From an uncultured Pelagibacteraceae bacterium (GTDB lineage: Bacteria > Pseudomonadota > Alphaproteobacteria > Pelagibacterales > Pelagibacteraceae), in NCBI GenBank assembly GCA_902585415.1, contig CACIDN010000002.1, positions 1 to 64,000 on the forward strand: a stretch of DNA of 64,000 nucleotides, read 5' to 3'. This document shows, piece by piece, positions 8,998 to 19,203 of this stretch. The translations under genes and the position numbers were made by a program. Under the pieces are notes generated by a model. It ran no database searches. It saw only the letters and a program-made list of their open reading frames with translations, and was not told the DNA's origin. Each line of letters begins with the position of its first letter. Positions within the stretch are counted from its first letter, which is position 1.

Positions 8998-9831
8998 CCT
9001 TTTAAAAGAGTCAATAGTATTTTTTAATAAACAAGCAATCGTCATTGGGCCAACTCCACCTGGTACAGGAGTTATTGCTTTTGCAAATTTAGATGCCTGT
9101 GCAAAATCAACATCTCCAATAATACCCTTCTCAGTTTTGTTTATACCTACATCAATAACTATAGAGTCTTTTTTAACCCAATCTCCTTTAACAAGTTTTG
9201 GTATTCCAACAGCAACTACCAAAATATCAGCTTTAAGGCATTCTTCTTTCAAGTTTTTTGTTTTTGAGTGTGCAATAGTTACTGTGCAATTTTCATTTAA
9301 TAATAATTGCGTCATTGGTTTTCCATTTAAATTAGATCTACCTAGCACAACTGCTTTTTTTCCACTAAGATTTGGCTCAATACTCTTGATTAGTATGAGG
9401 CACCCTTGTGGAGTACAAGGTACAGGGCTTTCATGACCTGAGGATAAATTTCCTACGTTTTTAGGATGAAAACCATCTACATCTTTATCAGGATTAATTG
9501 CATCGATAATCTTTTTTGTATTGATATGTTTTGGAAGTGGTAATTGGACTAAAATACCTGAGACTGAATCATCTTTGTTAAGTTCGTGAATTTTATTAAG
9601 GACTATTTTTTCATCTATTGTGTTCGGATATTTTATAATTTCTGATTTTAATCCGATTTCCTTAGCTGATTTTTCTTTATTTTTTACATAGATTTTACTT
9701 GGGGCATCCTCACCAACAAGAATAACTGTCAAACCAGGAATTTTACTAAATTTAAATTTTAAATTATCTACTTCGTTTTTGAGTTTTAATCTAAGATCTG
9801 CTGCTGTCTGTTTTCCGTTTATAATAATCAT
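8986..9831 (-). CDS. folD: Methylene-tetrahydrofolate dehydrogenase / methenyl-tetrahydrofolate cyclohydrolase
   Basis: FolD interconverts 5,10-methylene-THF, methenyl-THF and 10-formyl-THF in the cytoplasm and supplies one-carbon units for purines (purH is in this window). Family motifs are clear: YVKNKEKSAKEIGL (catalytic Tyr and Lys), ILVQLPLPKHI, and TPVPGGVGPMT near the C-terminus; GRSNLNGKP marks the NADP domain. I use the ATG at 9831 (281 residues, the usual length). A start at 9888 would add 19 residues that only reflect overlap with the yggT gene. It follows yggT and mscS on the same strand. Confidence 0.95.
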   Translation of the reverse strand: MIIINGKQTAADLRLKLKNEVDNLKFKFSKIPGLTVILVGEDAPSKIYVKNKEKSAKEIGLKSEIIKYPNTIDEKIVLNKIHELNKDDSVSGILVQLPLPKHINTKKIIDAINPDKDVDGFHPKNVGNLSSGHESPVPCTPQGCLILIKSIEPNLSGKKAVVLGRSNLNGKPMTQLLLNENCTVTIAHSKTKNLKEECLKADILVVAVGIPKLVKGDWVKKDSIVIDVGINKTEKGIIGDVDFAQASKFAKAITPVPGGVGPMTIACLLKNTIDSFKRSIV

Positions 9832-9836
9832 GTTAT

Positions 9837-10127
9837 CTAAAAAATTAATGGCGCTATATAAAGTTTCATACACATTTCTACAAACCATATCAATAAAAGA
9901 AGAATAACTGGGGATATATCAAGTGCGCCCAAATTTGGTAGAAAACCTCTAATTTTTCTTAAAAAAGGTTCTGTTAATCTGTATGTAAAATCTAAAACCA
10001 AATAAACAAATCGATTTGTAGTATTTAAAACGTTAAAAGCGACTAACCAACTAATGATAACATTTGCTATAACAACATAAGAATATAATTTCAACAATTG
10101 TAAAGATAAATAAAATAGAGCTATCAT
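9837..10127 (-). CDS. yggT: YggT-family inner-membrane protein
   Basis: This 96-residue protein has two membrane segments and the YggT pattern: N-terminal helix, VIISWLVAFNV, then TEPFLRKIRGFLPNLGALDISPV, the conserved proline-rich loop preceding the second helix. YggT proteins are linked to osmotic tolerance and cell-division sites, with the mechanism unsettled. Its start overlaps the mscS stop by 4 bp and folD begins 5 bp downstream, so the three probably form one operon. Pairing with an MscS channel fits a role in osmotic stress. Confidence 0.88.
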   Translation of the reverse strand: MIALFYLSLQLLKLYSYVVIANVIISWLVAFNVLNTTNRFVYLVLDFTYRLTEPFLRKIRGFLPNLGALDISPVILLLLIWFVEMCMKLYIAPLIF

Positions 10128-11209
10128 TTTTTTTCGACATAGATAGACTGGCTTGGAAAGGCAAAAGAAGCTTTATTTTTTTCAACTATCTGCTTAATTT
10201 CAATAGCCAATTTTTCTTTAACTTTTAGCCACTCGCTCCAACTATTAGTTTTAGTGAAGCATCTTACGTACATATCTATTGAACTGTCCGAAAATTTATC
10301 TACCCTGACCGCGAGACCCACTTTTTTATCGTAATCATCATTCTCATTAATATGATTTTCAATTTGATCTCTAATATTTTTTAATTGATCAATAGTAGTG
10401 TCATATTGCAAGGTAATTATCCAACTAATGAGCCAATTAGTTGTTTGGCTTACATTAACAACTGCATTTTCTGCAAACTGAAAATTTGGAATTATAGCTA
10501 ATGATTTGTCAAATTTTCTAATTGTTGTTGATCTAAATCCTATTTTTTCAACAATCCCCTCAATTATGCCCTCTACTGATATCCAATCGCCCATTTTAAA
10601 TCTTTTTTCTACAAGAACTAAAATTCCAGATATTAAATTTTTGAATAAATCTTGAGCACCAAGTGCAACAGCTACTCCAAAAAGTCCTAACCCAGCAATA
10701 ATTGGTCCAATTTTAATTCCCCATAACTCTAGAACAGCGGCAGCACCTAAAATAAATATAAGAATTTTTAATGATTTAATTATCCATCCAATCAATTCCC
10801 TTGTAAGAATTTTATCTAATCCACTTAAAATATATGAAATTGGCTCAATTATTTGATGTATTATCCAAAATAATAAAATCGTTATCAGAGTTCTATTTAT
10901 AGTATCTACAAAAGCTCTAGTATCCTCGGCAAAAGTCATATAATAACTTGCAAAAAAAAAACCTAAAACTATAGGTAAAAAACGTGCTGGCCCTAACATA
11001 GCTTTTACAAATGTATCATCTAATTTATTTGTAGTTTTTTTTGAAATTATTTCTAGTTTTCTAATTATTAATTTACTTATTAATCCTCTGAAAATTAAAA
11101 AAATTAAAAAAATTCCTAAACCAATTAATATTTGGCCAATATCAACTCCTAGAATGCCTTTATCCCAAACAGATAGAAATAAACTTTTTAAATTAACAAA
11201 TACTTCCAT
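10124..11209 (-). CDS. Small-conductance mechanosensitive channel (MscS family)
   Basis: The 361-residue protein has about five hydrophobic segments and then a cytoplasmic beta domain. The pore-lining TM3 region is recognisable near residues 175-205 as GLGLFGVAVALGAQDLF, with the regular small-residue spacing of MscS pore helices, followed by KRFKMGDWISVEGIIEG and FRSTTIRKFD of the beta domain. Such channels release solutes on hypo-osmotic shock. With more helices than E. coli MscS it resembles the YnaI/Msc-extended branch. It starts 5 bp from the hemD stop and overlaps yggT by 4 bp. Confidence 0.9.
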   Translation of the reverse strand: MEVFVNLKSLFLSVWDKGILGVDIGQILIGLGIFLIFLIFRGLISKLIIRKLEIISKKTTNKLDDTFVKAMLGPARFLPIVLGFFFASYYMTFAEDTRAFVDTINRTLITILLFWIIHQIIEPISYILSGLDKILTRELIGWIIKSLKILIFILGAAAVLELWGIKIGPIIAGLGLFGVAVALGAQDLFKNLISGILVLVEKRFKMGDWISVEGIIEGIVEKIGFRSTTIRKFDKSLAIIPNFQFAENAVVNVSQTTNWLISWIITLQYDTTIDQLKNIRDQIENHINENDDYDKKVGLAVRVDKFSDSSIDMYVRCFTKTNSWSEWLKVKEKLAIEIKQIVEKNKASFAFPSQSIYVEKK

Positions 11210-11214
11210 TTTAT

Positions 11215-11913
11215 TTAAATTTTATATAATAAAAATTCCTCCTCACCAGGATTAAATAAAAAAATTTTTTTCCACTTAATTACATTTAAAACCGATGATG
11301 TTTTTTCACCTATGCACATTAAGTTAGTATTCATCCAGTAGTCAACCAATTCGTATTTTTTTATCAAATTTAAAAAGCTTTTTGCACTATTTTCTGAGTA
11401 AACATATACTAAATCTGGCATATCTTTTCTTAATAAGTTTAAAAAAGACAAATCTAAATTTTCATTGTGTATTGCGCTATAATTCACCAGACGGTTAACA
11501 TTATAACCTTTTGATAATAATTCTTTGTCCAAAGGGTATGAAACAATTTCACCACTCACATAAAGAATTTTTTTATTTTTTGATTTTAAGTTTTGCTCAA
11601 CTAATTCTTTTAGATTTCTTACATTTCCGTCTGCAGCAAAAACTTGTTGAAAACCTCTTGATCTTGCAGTCTTCTCGGTTGATGAACCAACACAAAAACA
11701 TAATATATTTTTATTGATATTTTTTAACTCTAAAAACTTTATTGCATTAGGGCTGGTAAATATTATTGCATCAAAACTGGAAAAATTAATTTTTTTATAA
11801 CTCACTTTACTAAATTCTAACAAAGGTAAATTTGAGACTCTAAAACCACTAGATTTAAATTTTACAATTAAATCTTTAGAGTCTTCCAAGCTTCGTGTTA
11901 GTAAAATGTGCAT
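11215..11913 (-). CDS. hemD: Uroporphyrinogen-III synthase
   Basis: HemD cyclises hydroxymethylbilane to uroporphyrinogen III, the branch point of haem synthesis. The protein is 232 residues with the weakly conserved two-domain pattern of the family: LLTRSLEDSKDL at the N-terminus, FDAIIFTSPNAIKFLEL near residue 50 and DLVYVYSENSAKSFL near residue 160. Sequence conservation in HemD is always low, so position is the strongest support: it follows hemC with a 1 bp gap. The later steps (hemE, hemH, hemJ) are encoded at 43674-46104. Confidence 0.88.
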   Translation of the reverse strand: MHILLTRSLEDSKDLIVKFKSSGFRVSNLPLLEFSKVSYKKINFSSFDAIIFTSPNAIKFLELKNINKNILCFCVGSSTEKTARSRGFQQVFAADGNVRNLKELVEQNLKSKNKKILYVSGEIVSYPLDKELLSKGYNVNRLVNYSAIHNENLDLSFLNLLRKDMPDLVYVYSENSAKSFLNLIKKYELVDYWMNTNLMCIGEKTSSVLNVIKWKKIFLFNPGEEEFLLYKI

Positions 11914-11914
11914 T

Positions 11915-12826
11915 TTAAATTTTATATTTACCTTGAGATTTCTTTTTTAAATATCTCCCAACAATATCACCTATCTTTAAAGCTTTATTCAATTTATCAG
12001 AATATTCATAGTAATATCTTATTTTCCCATCATGAGAAAAAAGTTCTGCTTTTAAAGTTAATTTATTTTTATTAATAAATGAATAGACACCAATAGCTGT
12101 GTTACAATCACCTTCTAAAATTTTTAAAACTCTTCTTTCAGAACTAGCTCTAATACTTGTGTTTTTGTGATTAACTTTTTTTAAAAGCCTGTTAATTCTA
12201 TTATCACTTTTTCTTGACTGAAGCGATATAATACCTTGTCCAGCTGATGGTATCATTTTATTGTAATCAAATTCCTGAGAAATAAATTTTAATAATTTTA
12301 AACACTTTAGTCCTGCCTTGGCTAATATTGTTGCATCAAATTTTTTATTAAAAACTTTTTTTATTCTACTGTCAATATTGCCACGAATAAGTTTAAATTT
12401 CAAATCAGGTCTAAGTAATCTTAATTGAAATTCCCTCCTGTAAGATGATGACCCAATAATTGAATTTTTTTTTAATCTATCCAAAGTCAAATTATTTTTG
12501 CTAATCAAAACTTCCTTAGGTGAATTTCTTTTAAGAACAGCATTAATAACTAATCCTCTTGTCTGTTTATATGGAATATCTTTTAATGAATGAACAGCTA
12601 TGTCAATTTTTTTTTGAAATAATTCTCTTTCAATATTTTTAACGAATTCTCCTTTTCCTCCAATTTCTGAAGTTCTACGATTTAAGACACAATCTCCTTT
12701 CGTAACTATTTTTTTTAATTCAATTTTTCCCTTATAGAATTTTTTAATTTCTTTGATAGCAATTTCAGCATATTTAATAGCCAGTTTACTACCTCTCGCT
12801 CCTATAATTAATTTTTTTTTATTCAT
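11915..12826 (-). CDS. hemC: Porphobilinogen deaminase (hydroxymethylbilane synthase)
   Basis: HemC polymerises four porphobilinogens into hydroxymethylbilane. The 303-residue sequence has IGARGSKLAIKYAE at the N-terminus, IAVHSLKDIPY near residue 80 (catalytic Asp), GSSSYRREFQL, IRGNIDSRIKK and the cofactor-attachment segment LEGDCNTAIGVY, whose Cys carries the dipyrromethane cofactor. It forms an operon with hemD. It is divergent from tsaD across 36 bp, which must hold both promoters. Confidence 0.95.
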   Translation of the reverse strand: MNKKKLIIGARGSKLAIKYAEIAIKEIKKFYKGKIELKKIVTKGDCVLNRRTSEIGGKGEFVKNIERELFQKKIDIAVHSLKDIPYKQTRGLVINAVLKRNSPKEVLISKNNLTLDRLKKNSIIGSSSYRREFQLRLLRPDLKFKLIRGNIDSRIKKVFNKKFDATILAKAGLKCLKLLKFISQEFDYNKMIPSAGQGIISLQSRKSDNRINRLLKKVNHKNTSIRASSERRVLKILEGDCNTAIGVYSFINKNKLTLKAELFSHDGKIRYYYEYSDKLNKALKIGDIVGRYLKKKSQGKYKI

Positions 12827-12862
12827 AATTCTTTAAATTTTTATGTATAAATTAAATTATTT

Positions 12863-13930
12863 ATGAAAAAAAAAATACTTATAATGGGCATAGAAACCAG
12901 CTGTGACGAAACTGCAGTATCCATAATTCAAGATAATGGAAAAAAACCACCTAAAATATTAGCAAACGTAATTTCAAGCCAGGAAGAAGTTCATAAAAAA
13001 TATGGAGGAGTAGTGCCAGAATTAGCGGCAAGAAATCACTTAGAAAAAATAGACACAGTTACAAAAAAGGCTTTAAAAAAAAGTAAGGTTAATCTATGGG
13101 ATTTAGACGCTATATCTGCAACAGCTGGGCCTGGATTGATTGTTTGCTTATCCGTTGGTTTTAATTTTGCAAAAGCACTAGCTATTGGGTTGAATAAACC
13201 TCTTATAGCTGTAAATCATTTAGAGGGTCATGCCTTAAGTCCGATGTTTGAAAATGAGTTAGATTATCCTTATTTACTCCTGTTAATTTCTGGTGGTCAT
13301 ACTCAGTTTTTAATTGTTAATGATTTAGATAACTACAAAAGAATAGGAACAACAATAGATGATGCGCTCGGAGAGGCTTTTGATAAAACTGCAAAATTAT
13401 TAGGTTTTGGTTTTCCAGGTGGGCCAAAAATAGAGGAATTTTCTAGAAAAGGTAATCCAAAAAGATTTATTCTTCCAAAACCTATTATAAATAAGGGAGG
13501 ATGCAATTTATCTTTTGCAGGTTTAAAGACTGCAGTCTTAAGAAGTAAAAATTTAATAAAAACATTTAAAGATAAATGTGACTTAGCTGCATCTTTTCAA
13601 GAAACAGTTTTAGAAATTATTTATAAAAAAACAAAGTTAGCTATGAAAGAATTTAGGCAAAATACTAAGGGAAAAACATTTGTAGTTGCAGGTGGTGTCG
13701 CAGCTAACATGGAAATAAGAAAAATAATAAAAAAACTTTGTGAAGAAGAAAACTTTAAACTCTATTTCCCAAAAACTGAATTATGTGGTGATAATGCTGC
13801 CATGATTGCTATAACTGGATTAAAAAAATTTAAGAAGAAAAAATTTAATAAATTGGATTTTTCTGTTAACCCCAGGTGGGCTTTAGACGAGAAAGCAATA
13901 TTTTTAAAAGGATCTGGTGTAAAATTATAA
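12863..13930 (+). CDS. tsaD: tRNA N6-threonylcarbamoyladenosine transferase subunit
   Basis: TsaD transfers the threonylcarbamoyl group to A37 of ANN-decoding tRNAs together with TsaB and TsaE. The 355-residue protein has the ASKHA fold: IMGIETSCDETAVSI at the start, metal-binding HLEGH at residues 119-123, LLLISGGHTQF, DDALGEAFDKTAKLLG, and CGDNAAMIA near the C-terminus. The length matches the family. It converges on the TPR/GT41 gene, overlapping by 6 bp. The hemC-tsaD divergent arrangement is common in Alphaproteobacteria. Confidence 0.96.
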   Translation: MKKKILIMGIETSCDETAVSIIQDNGKKPPKILANVISSQEEVHKKYGGVVPELAARNHLEKIDTVTKKALKKSKVNLWDLDAISATAGPGLIVCLSVGFNFAKALAIGLNKPLIAVNHLEGHALSPMFENELDYPYLLLLISGGHTQFLIVNDLDNYKRIGTTIDDALGEAFDKTAKLLGFGFPGGPKIEEFSRKGNPKRFILPKPIINKGGCNLSFAGLKTAVLRSKNLIKTFKDKCDLAASFQETVLEIIYKKTKLAMKEFRQNTKGKTFVVAGGVAANMEIRKIIKKLCEEENFKLYFPKTELCGDNAAMIAITGLKKFKKKKFNKLDFSVNPRWALDEKAIFLKGSGVKL

Positions 13931-15904
13931 ATATATATCGTCAGGTTTTTGATTTTCAATTTTCCTCTTATAAATTATTTCAAAAGCTTTTTCTAATTTT
14001 TTAGTATAAAATTCGCTATTAAATAATGGATTTGTATCTCTAGTTTTATTTAACTTGCTTTTTAAATTTTTTAAGTATTGTTTATCATTTGCAATTTTTA
14101 TAGCTTTATCGATATATTCTTTGTCAGAGTAAGTTATTAATTCTTCTAAATTGCTTGTCTTTAATAAACTAGAAGCAACTCTACTATGGAATGACTTGCC
14201 TTTTTTAGTTAATAAAGGTACACCTGCCCAAATAGAATCACTGCAAGTCGTGTGAGCGTTGTAAGGGAAAGTATCCAAAAACAAATCTGCAAATTTAATC
14301 CTTGCAAGATGCTCATTCACTGATAATTTTTTACTAAATATAATTCTATCAGTGCTCACATTTTGTTTATTGAACTCGTTTTTAAAATTATTTATAAAAT
14401 TTTCGTTTTTTGAGAGAAGCCAAAGTATGCTGTCAGGAGATTTTTTTAAAATCTCTATCCAAAGATTGAAGACATTTCTTAAAATTTTTTGATTAGAATT
14501 AAAACAACAAAAAATAAATTTATTTTCCGGTAAATTAAATTCCTTTTTAGTAAATTTTTTGTTAGATATAATACGATCCTTTTCACTTGGCTGATAAGAG
14601 TTTGGTAAAAAAATTATTTTTTCATAATAAAACTTTTTTTCATCCTCGTTTATTAAGTTTTTATCAGCAACTATATAATCAAATTTATTAGTTCCCAATG
14701 TCCCTGGATAACCCAAAAAATTTATTTGAATGGGAGCACATTTTTTTAAAAAAATTTCCATACGATTTTCAAAACCACCCGTGTGTCCCATTAAGTCTAT
14801 TGCAATATCAATTTTTAAATTTCTTGATAAATTTACGATTTCGTCATGATTTTTATTTGAAACATCATGATATTCTTGGAAAGCTTTTTTCAACCTTAAA
14901 TGATAATAGTCATTTTTTTTTTGTTTTTTTCCAAAATAGAACCCATGGATATTAAATTTTGATTTATCATGTAGCTCAATTGTTCTTGATATTAGATGGC
15001 CTATTGGATGATCTCTAAAATCTGCAGAAAAATACCCGATGTTTATTTTTCCTTTTTTTTTTTCATTTATGAAATGGTGTTCTTTGTTTTTACCAGGATT
15101 TTTAAACTCTATCCAAATTTTAGAGGATTCTCTTAAAGTTAGAGGTGAATCGGTTACATAAGATACAGTTAATGGGTCTGATGTCTGCTTTTTTTTTTTT
15201 ATTTTAGAAGATATTTCCTCAAAATCTTCTTCTATTTTATCCCACTCACAATTCATGAGTTTATCAAAAACAATTTTGCCTAAAACAAAAGGATAGTCAC
15301 GATCAAAAAAGTAAGTGTTTTTATAAGAATTAATTGCCTCTGTTTCTCGACCAAGCTCCGACAAAACTAATGCTTTTTCATTGTAAAGATAAGCATTATC
15401 GGGAATTTGAATAATCATTTGATTTAAGAATTTTAAAACATCTTCTTTTTTATCAATCAATCTTAGAATGTGCAATTTACTCTTTATTGGTGGAAGATAA
15501 CTAGGTTTGAGATTTATAGACTTATTTAAATGCAAAAGTGAGTCCTTATAATTCTGCATTTTAAAATATACTTCGCTAACTCCATAGGATGCTTCAAAAT
15601 AATCTGGGTTCAGTTTTAAAGCTTGATTAAAATAATTTAAAGCTTCCTCATGTTTATTTAATTTTGAATATACATTCGCTAAGTTATTTAGAGGAAAAAT
15701 ATAATCTGGTTTAATTTTAAGTATTTTTTTGTAAAGTTTAATTGCCTCTTCGTAGTTTTGAAGTTTAAATAGAATATAACCATAAATATTTAAAAATTCA
15801 TAGTTTTGCTCTAAATTTTTCTTAATATCTTCTGCAATAATTTTTGCCTCTTTAAATTTGTTAAGTTTAACTAATTCTAAAATTTTATTAATTTTTTCTT
15901 TCAT
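13925..15904 (-). CDS. TPR protein with SPINDLY/O-GlcNAc-transferase (GT41) domain
   Basis: This 659-residue protein has about six TPR units in the first 220 residues (repeats such as YEEAIKLYKKILKIKPDY and HEEALNYFNQALKLNPDY), then a full GT41 domain: INIGYFSADFRDHPIGHLI, IDLMGHTGGFENRM, INFLGYPGTLGT, FCCFNSNQKI and DLFLDTFPYNAHTTCSDSIW. All key motifs of the nucleotide-sugar pocket are present, so it is probably active. Targets are unknown; bacterial homologues glycosylate proteins, and some affect surface structures. It is a more canonical member than the one at 7324-8997. Confidence 0.9.
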   Translation of the reverse strand: MKEKINKILELVKLNKFKEAKIIAEDIKKNLEQNYEFLNIYGYILFKLQNYEEAIKLYKKILKIKPDYIFPLNNLANVYSKLNKHEEALNYFNQALKLNPDYFEASYGVSEVYFKMQNYKDSLLHLNKSINLKPSYLPPIKSKLHILRLIDKKEDVLKFLNQMIIQIPDNAYLYNEKALVLSELGRETEAINSYKNTYFFDRDYPFVLGKIVFDKLMNCEWDKIEEDFEEISSKIKKKKQTSDPLTVSYVTDSPLTLRESSKIWIEFKNPGKNKEHHFINEKKKGKINIGYFSADFRDHPIGHLISRTIELHDKSKFNIHGFYFGKKQKKNDYYHLRLKKAFQEYHDVSNKNHDEIVNLSRNLKIDIAIDLMGHTGGFENRMEIFLKKCAPIQINFLGYPGTLGTNKFDYIVADKNLINEDEKKFYYEKIIFLPNSYQPSEKDRIISNKKFTKKEFNLPENKFIFCCFNSNQKILRNVFNLWIEILKKSPDSILWLLSKNENFINNFKNEFNKQNVSTDRIIFSKKLSVNEHLARIKFADLFLDTFPYNAHTTCSDSIWAGVPLLTKKGKSFHSRVASSLLKTSNLEELITYSDKEYIDKAIKIANDKQYLKNLKSKLNKTRDTNPLFNSEFYTKKLEKAFEIIYKRKIENQKPDDIYL

Positions 15905-15974
15905 AAAGATAAAATGATTAATATTATTTTATATTAAAATAAAATAAAATAAGAAATATAAAATAATTTATAAA

Positions 15975-16388
15975 ATGAAATATTGGTTATTGAAATCTGA
16001 ACCCAATGTGTGGTCAATAGATCAACAAAAAGAAGCTGGTATTACTGGTACGGATTGGGACGGAGTAAGAAATTATCAAGCAGCTAATAATCTTAAAAAT
16101 ATGAAAATAGGTGACTTGTGTTTTTTTTATCACTCTAATATAGGAAAAGAGATAGTAGGAATAGTAAAAGTTACTAAAGAGGCATTTGTTGACCCTACTG
16201 ATAGAATGAAAAAATTCGTAGCAATTAAAGTCAAGTTCGAGAAAAAATTAAAAAAGCCTGTCAGTCTTCAAAAAATAAAGGAAATTAAGGATCTACAACA
16301 ATTACCCTTATTAAAACAAAGCAGATTATCAGTAATGTCTATTGACTCTAAAAGCTGGAAGATTTTAAATAGCTTGGGAGATTCCTAA
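15975..16388 (+). CDS. EVE-domain protein
   Basis: The 137-residue protein is a single EVE domain (PUA-like fold): [14 protein letters not shown] at the start, [22 protein letters not shown] near residue 25, FYHSN, and [14 protein letters not shown] domains are thought to bind modified nucleotides in DNA or RNA. The W-D-G-V-R-N-Y-Q-A-x-N segment is the conserved binding-site element. It is followed by acetyl-CoA synthetase after 7 bp; no functional link is evident. Confidence 0.92.
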   Translation: MKYWLLKSEPNVWSIDQQKEAGITGTDWDGVRNYQAANNLKNMKIGDLCFFYHSNIGKEIVGIVKVTKEAFVDPTDRMKKFVAIKVKFEKKLKKPVSLQKIKEIKDLQQLPLLKQSRLSVMSIDSKSWKILNSLGDS

Positions 16389-16395
16389 AAAAATT

Positions 16396-18462
16396 ATGGC
16401 AAAAAAATCAAAAAATAAAAAACAAAGAACAAAAAAAAAAAGTAAAGTCAAAAAAAAATACAGAAAAGTAACACGTAAAAGAAACCTTGGTAAAAAAAAT
16501 ATACTAAAATCTAAAACTAATAAATCTAGCGAGAAAATTTACAAAGTAAAATCAGAATGGTTGAAAAAAGCTTTGGTCAGCAAAAATATTTACGAAAAAA
16601 AATACAGTCAATCTTTAAAGGATAACGATGGGTTTTGGAGAAAAGAAGGTAAAAGATTAAACTGGATCAAACCTTATACTAAAATTAAAGATGTTAAGTA
16701 TAGTAGCTCAGATGTAAATATTAAATGGTTTTATGATGGAACATTGAATGCCTCAGCTAATTGTATAGATAGACATTTAAAAAATAATAAAGATAAAACT
16801 GCAATTATGTGGGTTGGAGATGACCCAAAATCACAAAAGAAAATTACATATAAACAATTACATAATGAGGTTTGCAGAATCGCAAATGGTTTAAAAGAAA
16901 TAGGAGTTCAAAAAGGAGATAGAGTTACTATCTATCTAACTATGATCCCAGAGCTAGCATATACAATGTTGGCTTGTGCAAGAATTGGTGCGGTACACTC
17001 TATAATTTTTGGAGGTTTTTCTCCAGATAGTATCGCTGGACGTATAAATGACTGTGAGTCAGATTATGTTGTAACAGCTGATGAAGGTGTTAGAGGAGGA
17101 AAAACAATCCCATTAAAATCAATAACTGATGAAGCATTGTTAAGTTGTCCTAATGTTAAAAAATGTGTGGTTGTTAAAAGAACTGGTAATGATATTCCGT
17201 GGGATAAAAGTAGAGATGTTTGGTATCACGATATAATTAAAAAAGTTTCATCGTATTGTGAACCTGAGGAAATGAATGCAGAAGACCCTTTATTTATTTT
17301 ATATACTTCTGGATCTACTGGAAAACCTAAAGGTGTTCTTCATACAACAGGTGGTTATATGGTTTATGCGTCAATGACACACCAATATGTTTTTAATTAT
17401 AAACCAAAAGACATTTATTGGTGTACAGCTGACATAGGCTGGGTCACAGGTCACAGTTATATTATTTATGGACCTCTAGCTAATGGTGCAACTACTATAA
17501 TGTTTGAAGGTATACCAACATATCCTGACTCATCCAGATGGTGGCAAATCGTAGATAAGTATAAGGTAAATATTTTTTATACAGCGCCAACTGCTATTAG
17601 AGCCTTAATGAGAGAAGGAGATAATCCTGTTAAAAAAACATCAAGAAAAACATTGAAATTATTAGGCACAGTTGGTGAGCCAATAAACCCTGAAGCATGG
17701 GAGTGGTACTATAAAACTGTAGGTGACTCAAGATGTCCAATTGTTGATACGTGGTGGCAAACAGAAACTGGTGGTATTTTGATAAGTCCTCAAACTGGTG
17801 CAATAGATCTTAAACCTGGATCTGCTACCAAGCCTTTCTACGGTATTAAACCTGTCATAGTAGACAAAAATGGAAAAGTATTAAAAGGAGAAGCTCAAGG
17901 AAGATTATGTATTGCTCAATCCTGGCCTGGACAAATGAGAACAGTTTATGGTGATCATAAAAGATTTATCGAAACATATTTTTCACAATTTGATGGAAAA
18001 TATTTCACTGGAGATGGTTGCAGGAGAGATAAGGATGGATACTATTGGATAACAGGAAGAGTTGATGATGTAATAATAGTTTCAGGTCATAACCTTGGAA
18101 CTGCTGAAATTGAGAGCGCGTTCGTTGCGCACCCTAAAGTAGCTGAGGCTGCAGTAGTTGGATACCCTCATGATATAAAAGGTAACGGTCTTTATTGCTA
18201 CGTAACTCTTAATGTCGGTGAAAAAGCAGATGGTGATTTAGAAAGAGAATTAAAGTTATGGGTAAGAAAACAAATTGGTCCAATTGCAACACCTGATTTA
18301 ATTCATTTTTCACCTGGATTACCAAAAACCAGATCTGGAAAAATAATGAGAAGAATTTTAAGGAAGATTGCAGCAAACGAACATGATCAACTTGGTGATA
18401 CAACCACTTTGGCAGATCCCAGTGTTGTACAAAGTTTAGTTGATGAGAGAAAAAATGTTTAA
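16396..18462 (+). CDS. acs: Acetyl-CoA synthetase with a polybasic N-terminal extension
   Basis: Acs converts acetate, ATP and CoA into acetyl-CoA. The enzyme body shows [12 protein letters not shown] (AMP-binding P-loop) near residue 303, TWWQTETGG, the [20 protein letters not shown] hinge and C-terminal [11 protein letters not shown], whose Lys is the usual acetylation site. At 688 residues it is longer than the usual roughly 650, because about the first 45 residues are almost entirely Lys/Arg/Ser/Asn. There is no internal ATG where homologues start, though a TTG at 16561 would give a near-normal enzyme. The ActP-type symporter nearby (19467-21287) could supply the substrate. Confidence 0.94.
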   Translation: MAKKSKNKKQRTKKKSKVKKKYRKVTRKRNLGKKNILKSKTNKSSEKIYKVKSEWLKKALVSKNIYEKKYSQSLKDNDGFWRKEGKRLNWIKPYTKIKDVKYSSSDVNIKWFYDGTLNASANCIDRHLKNNKDKTAIMWVGDDPKSQKKITYKQLHNEVCRIANGLKEIGVQKGDRVTIYLTMIPELAYTMLACARIGAVHSIIFGGFSPDSIAGRINDCESDYVVTADEGVRGGKTIPLKSITDEALLSCPNVKKCVVVKRTGNDIPWDKSRDVWYHDIIKKVSSYCEPEEMNAEDPLFILYTSGSTGKPKGVLHTTGGYMVYASMTHQYVFNYKPKDIYWCTADIGWVTGHSYIIYGPLANGATTIMFEGIPTYPDSSRWWQIVDKYKVNIFYTAPTAIRALMREGDNPVKKTSRKTLKLLGTVGEPINPEAWEWYYKTVGDSRCPIVDTWWQTETGGILISPQTGAIDLKPGSATKPFYGIKPVIVDKNGKVLKGEAQGRLCIAQSWPGQMRTVYGDHKRFIETYFSQFDGKYFTGDGCRRDKDGYYWITGRVDDVIIVSGHNLGTAEIESAFVAHPKVAEAAVVGYPHDIKGNGLYCYVTLNVGEKADGDLERELKLWVRKQIGPIATPDLIHFSPGLPKTRSGKIMRRILRKIAANEHDQLGDTTTLADPSVVQSLVDERKNV

Positions 18463-19085
18463 AACTTTATTAGTTTTATAAATTCATCTTTAATATTATC
18501 CCACTTAAGTATCATAGAGTTTAAAACAATTTTTCTGTCTAAAGTTTTCAATTCCTCCGCAATGGGAGCCCATTTATAAAGCGCTAGTGCACTAGGATTA
18601 AATGGAAGTGAGTTGTAATACTTTTTCCAATCAATTTTTTCATATCTTTCAAAAAAAGTTTTTTTTCCGTGGGCTGCTATGTCTTCTGGCATACCATTCT
18701 TAATTTCTTCATCAATAATTGTTTCGTAAATTCTTTTGGACTTTTCAAAATCATTAAGATTAAAATTATTATGGATATAAGAAAATGTGAAGAATGTTAA
18801 ATCTTGTAAAGAAACTATATAGATGTTCCATTTTGCTAAATTAATTGAGTCAATAAAAACATCATTATCAAAATGTAAAACATATTTGGTACCCATTCTT
18901 GTTTTTAAATAATTGTACAAAGTTACTTGGGTAACCCAAGCAGATTTTTTTTGGATAAATTGTTCGAGATCCAAAAAATTTTTAATTTTTTTTTTAGGCA
19001 AAATTCCCTTAAACATTGCCAATAAATAGACCTTGAAATCCTCTAATTTTATATCTTTAAGATTGAATCTATATTTTAGAGCCAT
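18459..19085 (-). CDS. Conserved alphaproteobacterial protein of unknown function
   Basis: The 208-residue protein has no signal peptide or membrane segment. A central [23 protein letters not shown] stretch (residues about 45-67) and a C-terminal [18 protein letters not shown] stretch resemble, from memory, unnamed alphaproteobacterial proteins encoded beside acs/actP-type genes. It is rich in aromatic residues and predicted mostly helical by eye. It converges on acs (4 bp overlap) and is divergent from the DUF4212-symporter operon. No function can be assigned. Confidence 0.65.
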   Translation of the reverse strand: MALKYRFNLKDIKLEDFKVYLLAMFKGILPKKKIKNFLDLEQFIQKKSAWVTQVTLYNYLKTRMGTKYVLHFDNDVFIDSINLAKWNIYIVSLQDLTFFTFSYIHNNFNLNDFEKSKRIYETIIDEEIKNGMPEDIAAHGKKTFFERYEKIDWKKYYNSLPFNPSALALYKWAPIAEELKTLDRKIVLNSMILKWDNIKDEFIKLIKF

Positions 19086-19190
19086 ATATATACTAAAAGT
19101 TGTAATATATTATAAAATAACAAAAAATACGAGAATTTTAGGGGTTCCAATATTTTTCATAATGAGTAATCTTCCGTCTTTTAACCTATA

Positions 19191-19200
19191 GGGAGGGAAA
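19191..19200 (+). promoter_or_regulatory. Unusually strong ribosome-binding site before the symporter small subunit
   Basis: GGGAGGGAAA ends 3 bp before the ATG at 19204. Most genes in this window have weak or no visible Shine-Dalgarno sequences, so a purine-rich G-run here stands out and suggests high translation of the DUF4212-symporter operon. The 118 bp upstream gap (19086-19203) must also hold its promoter and that of the divergent gene. Confidence 0.65.
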
Positions 19201-19203
19201 AAA

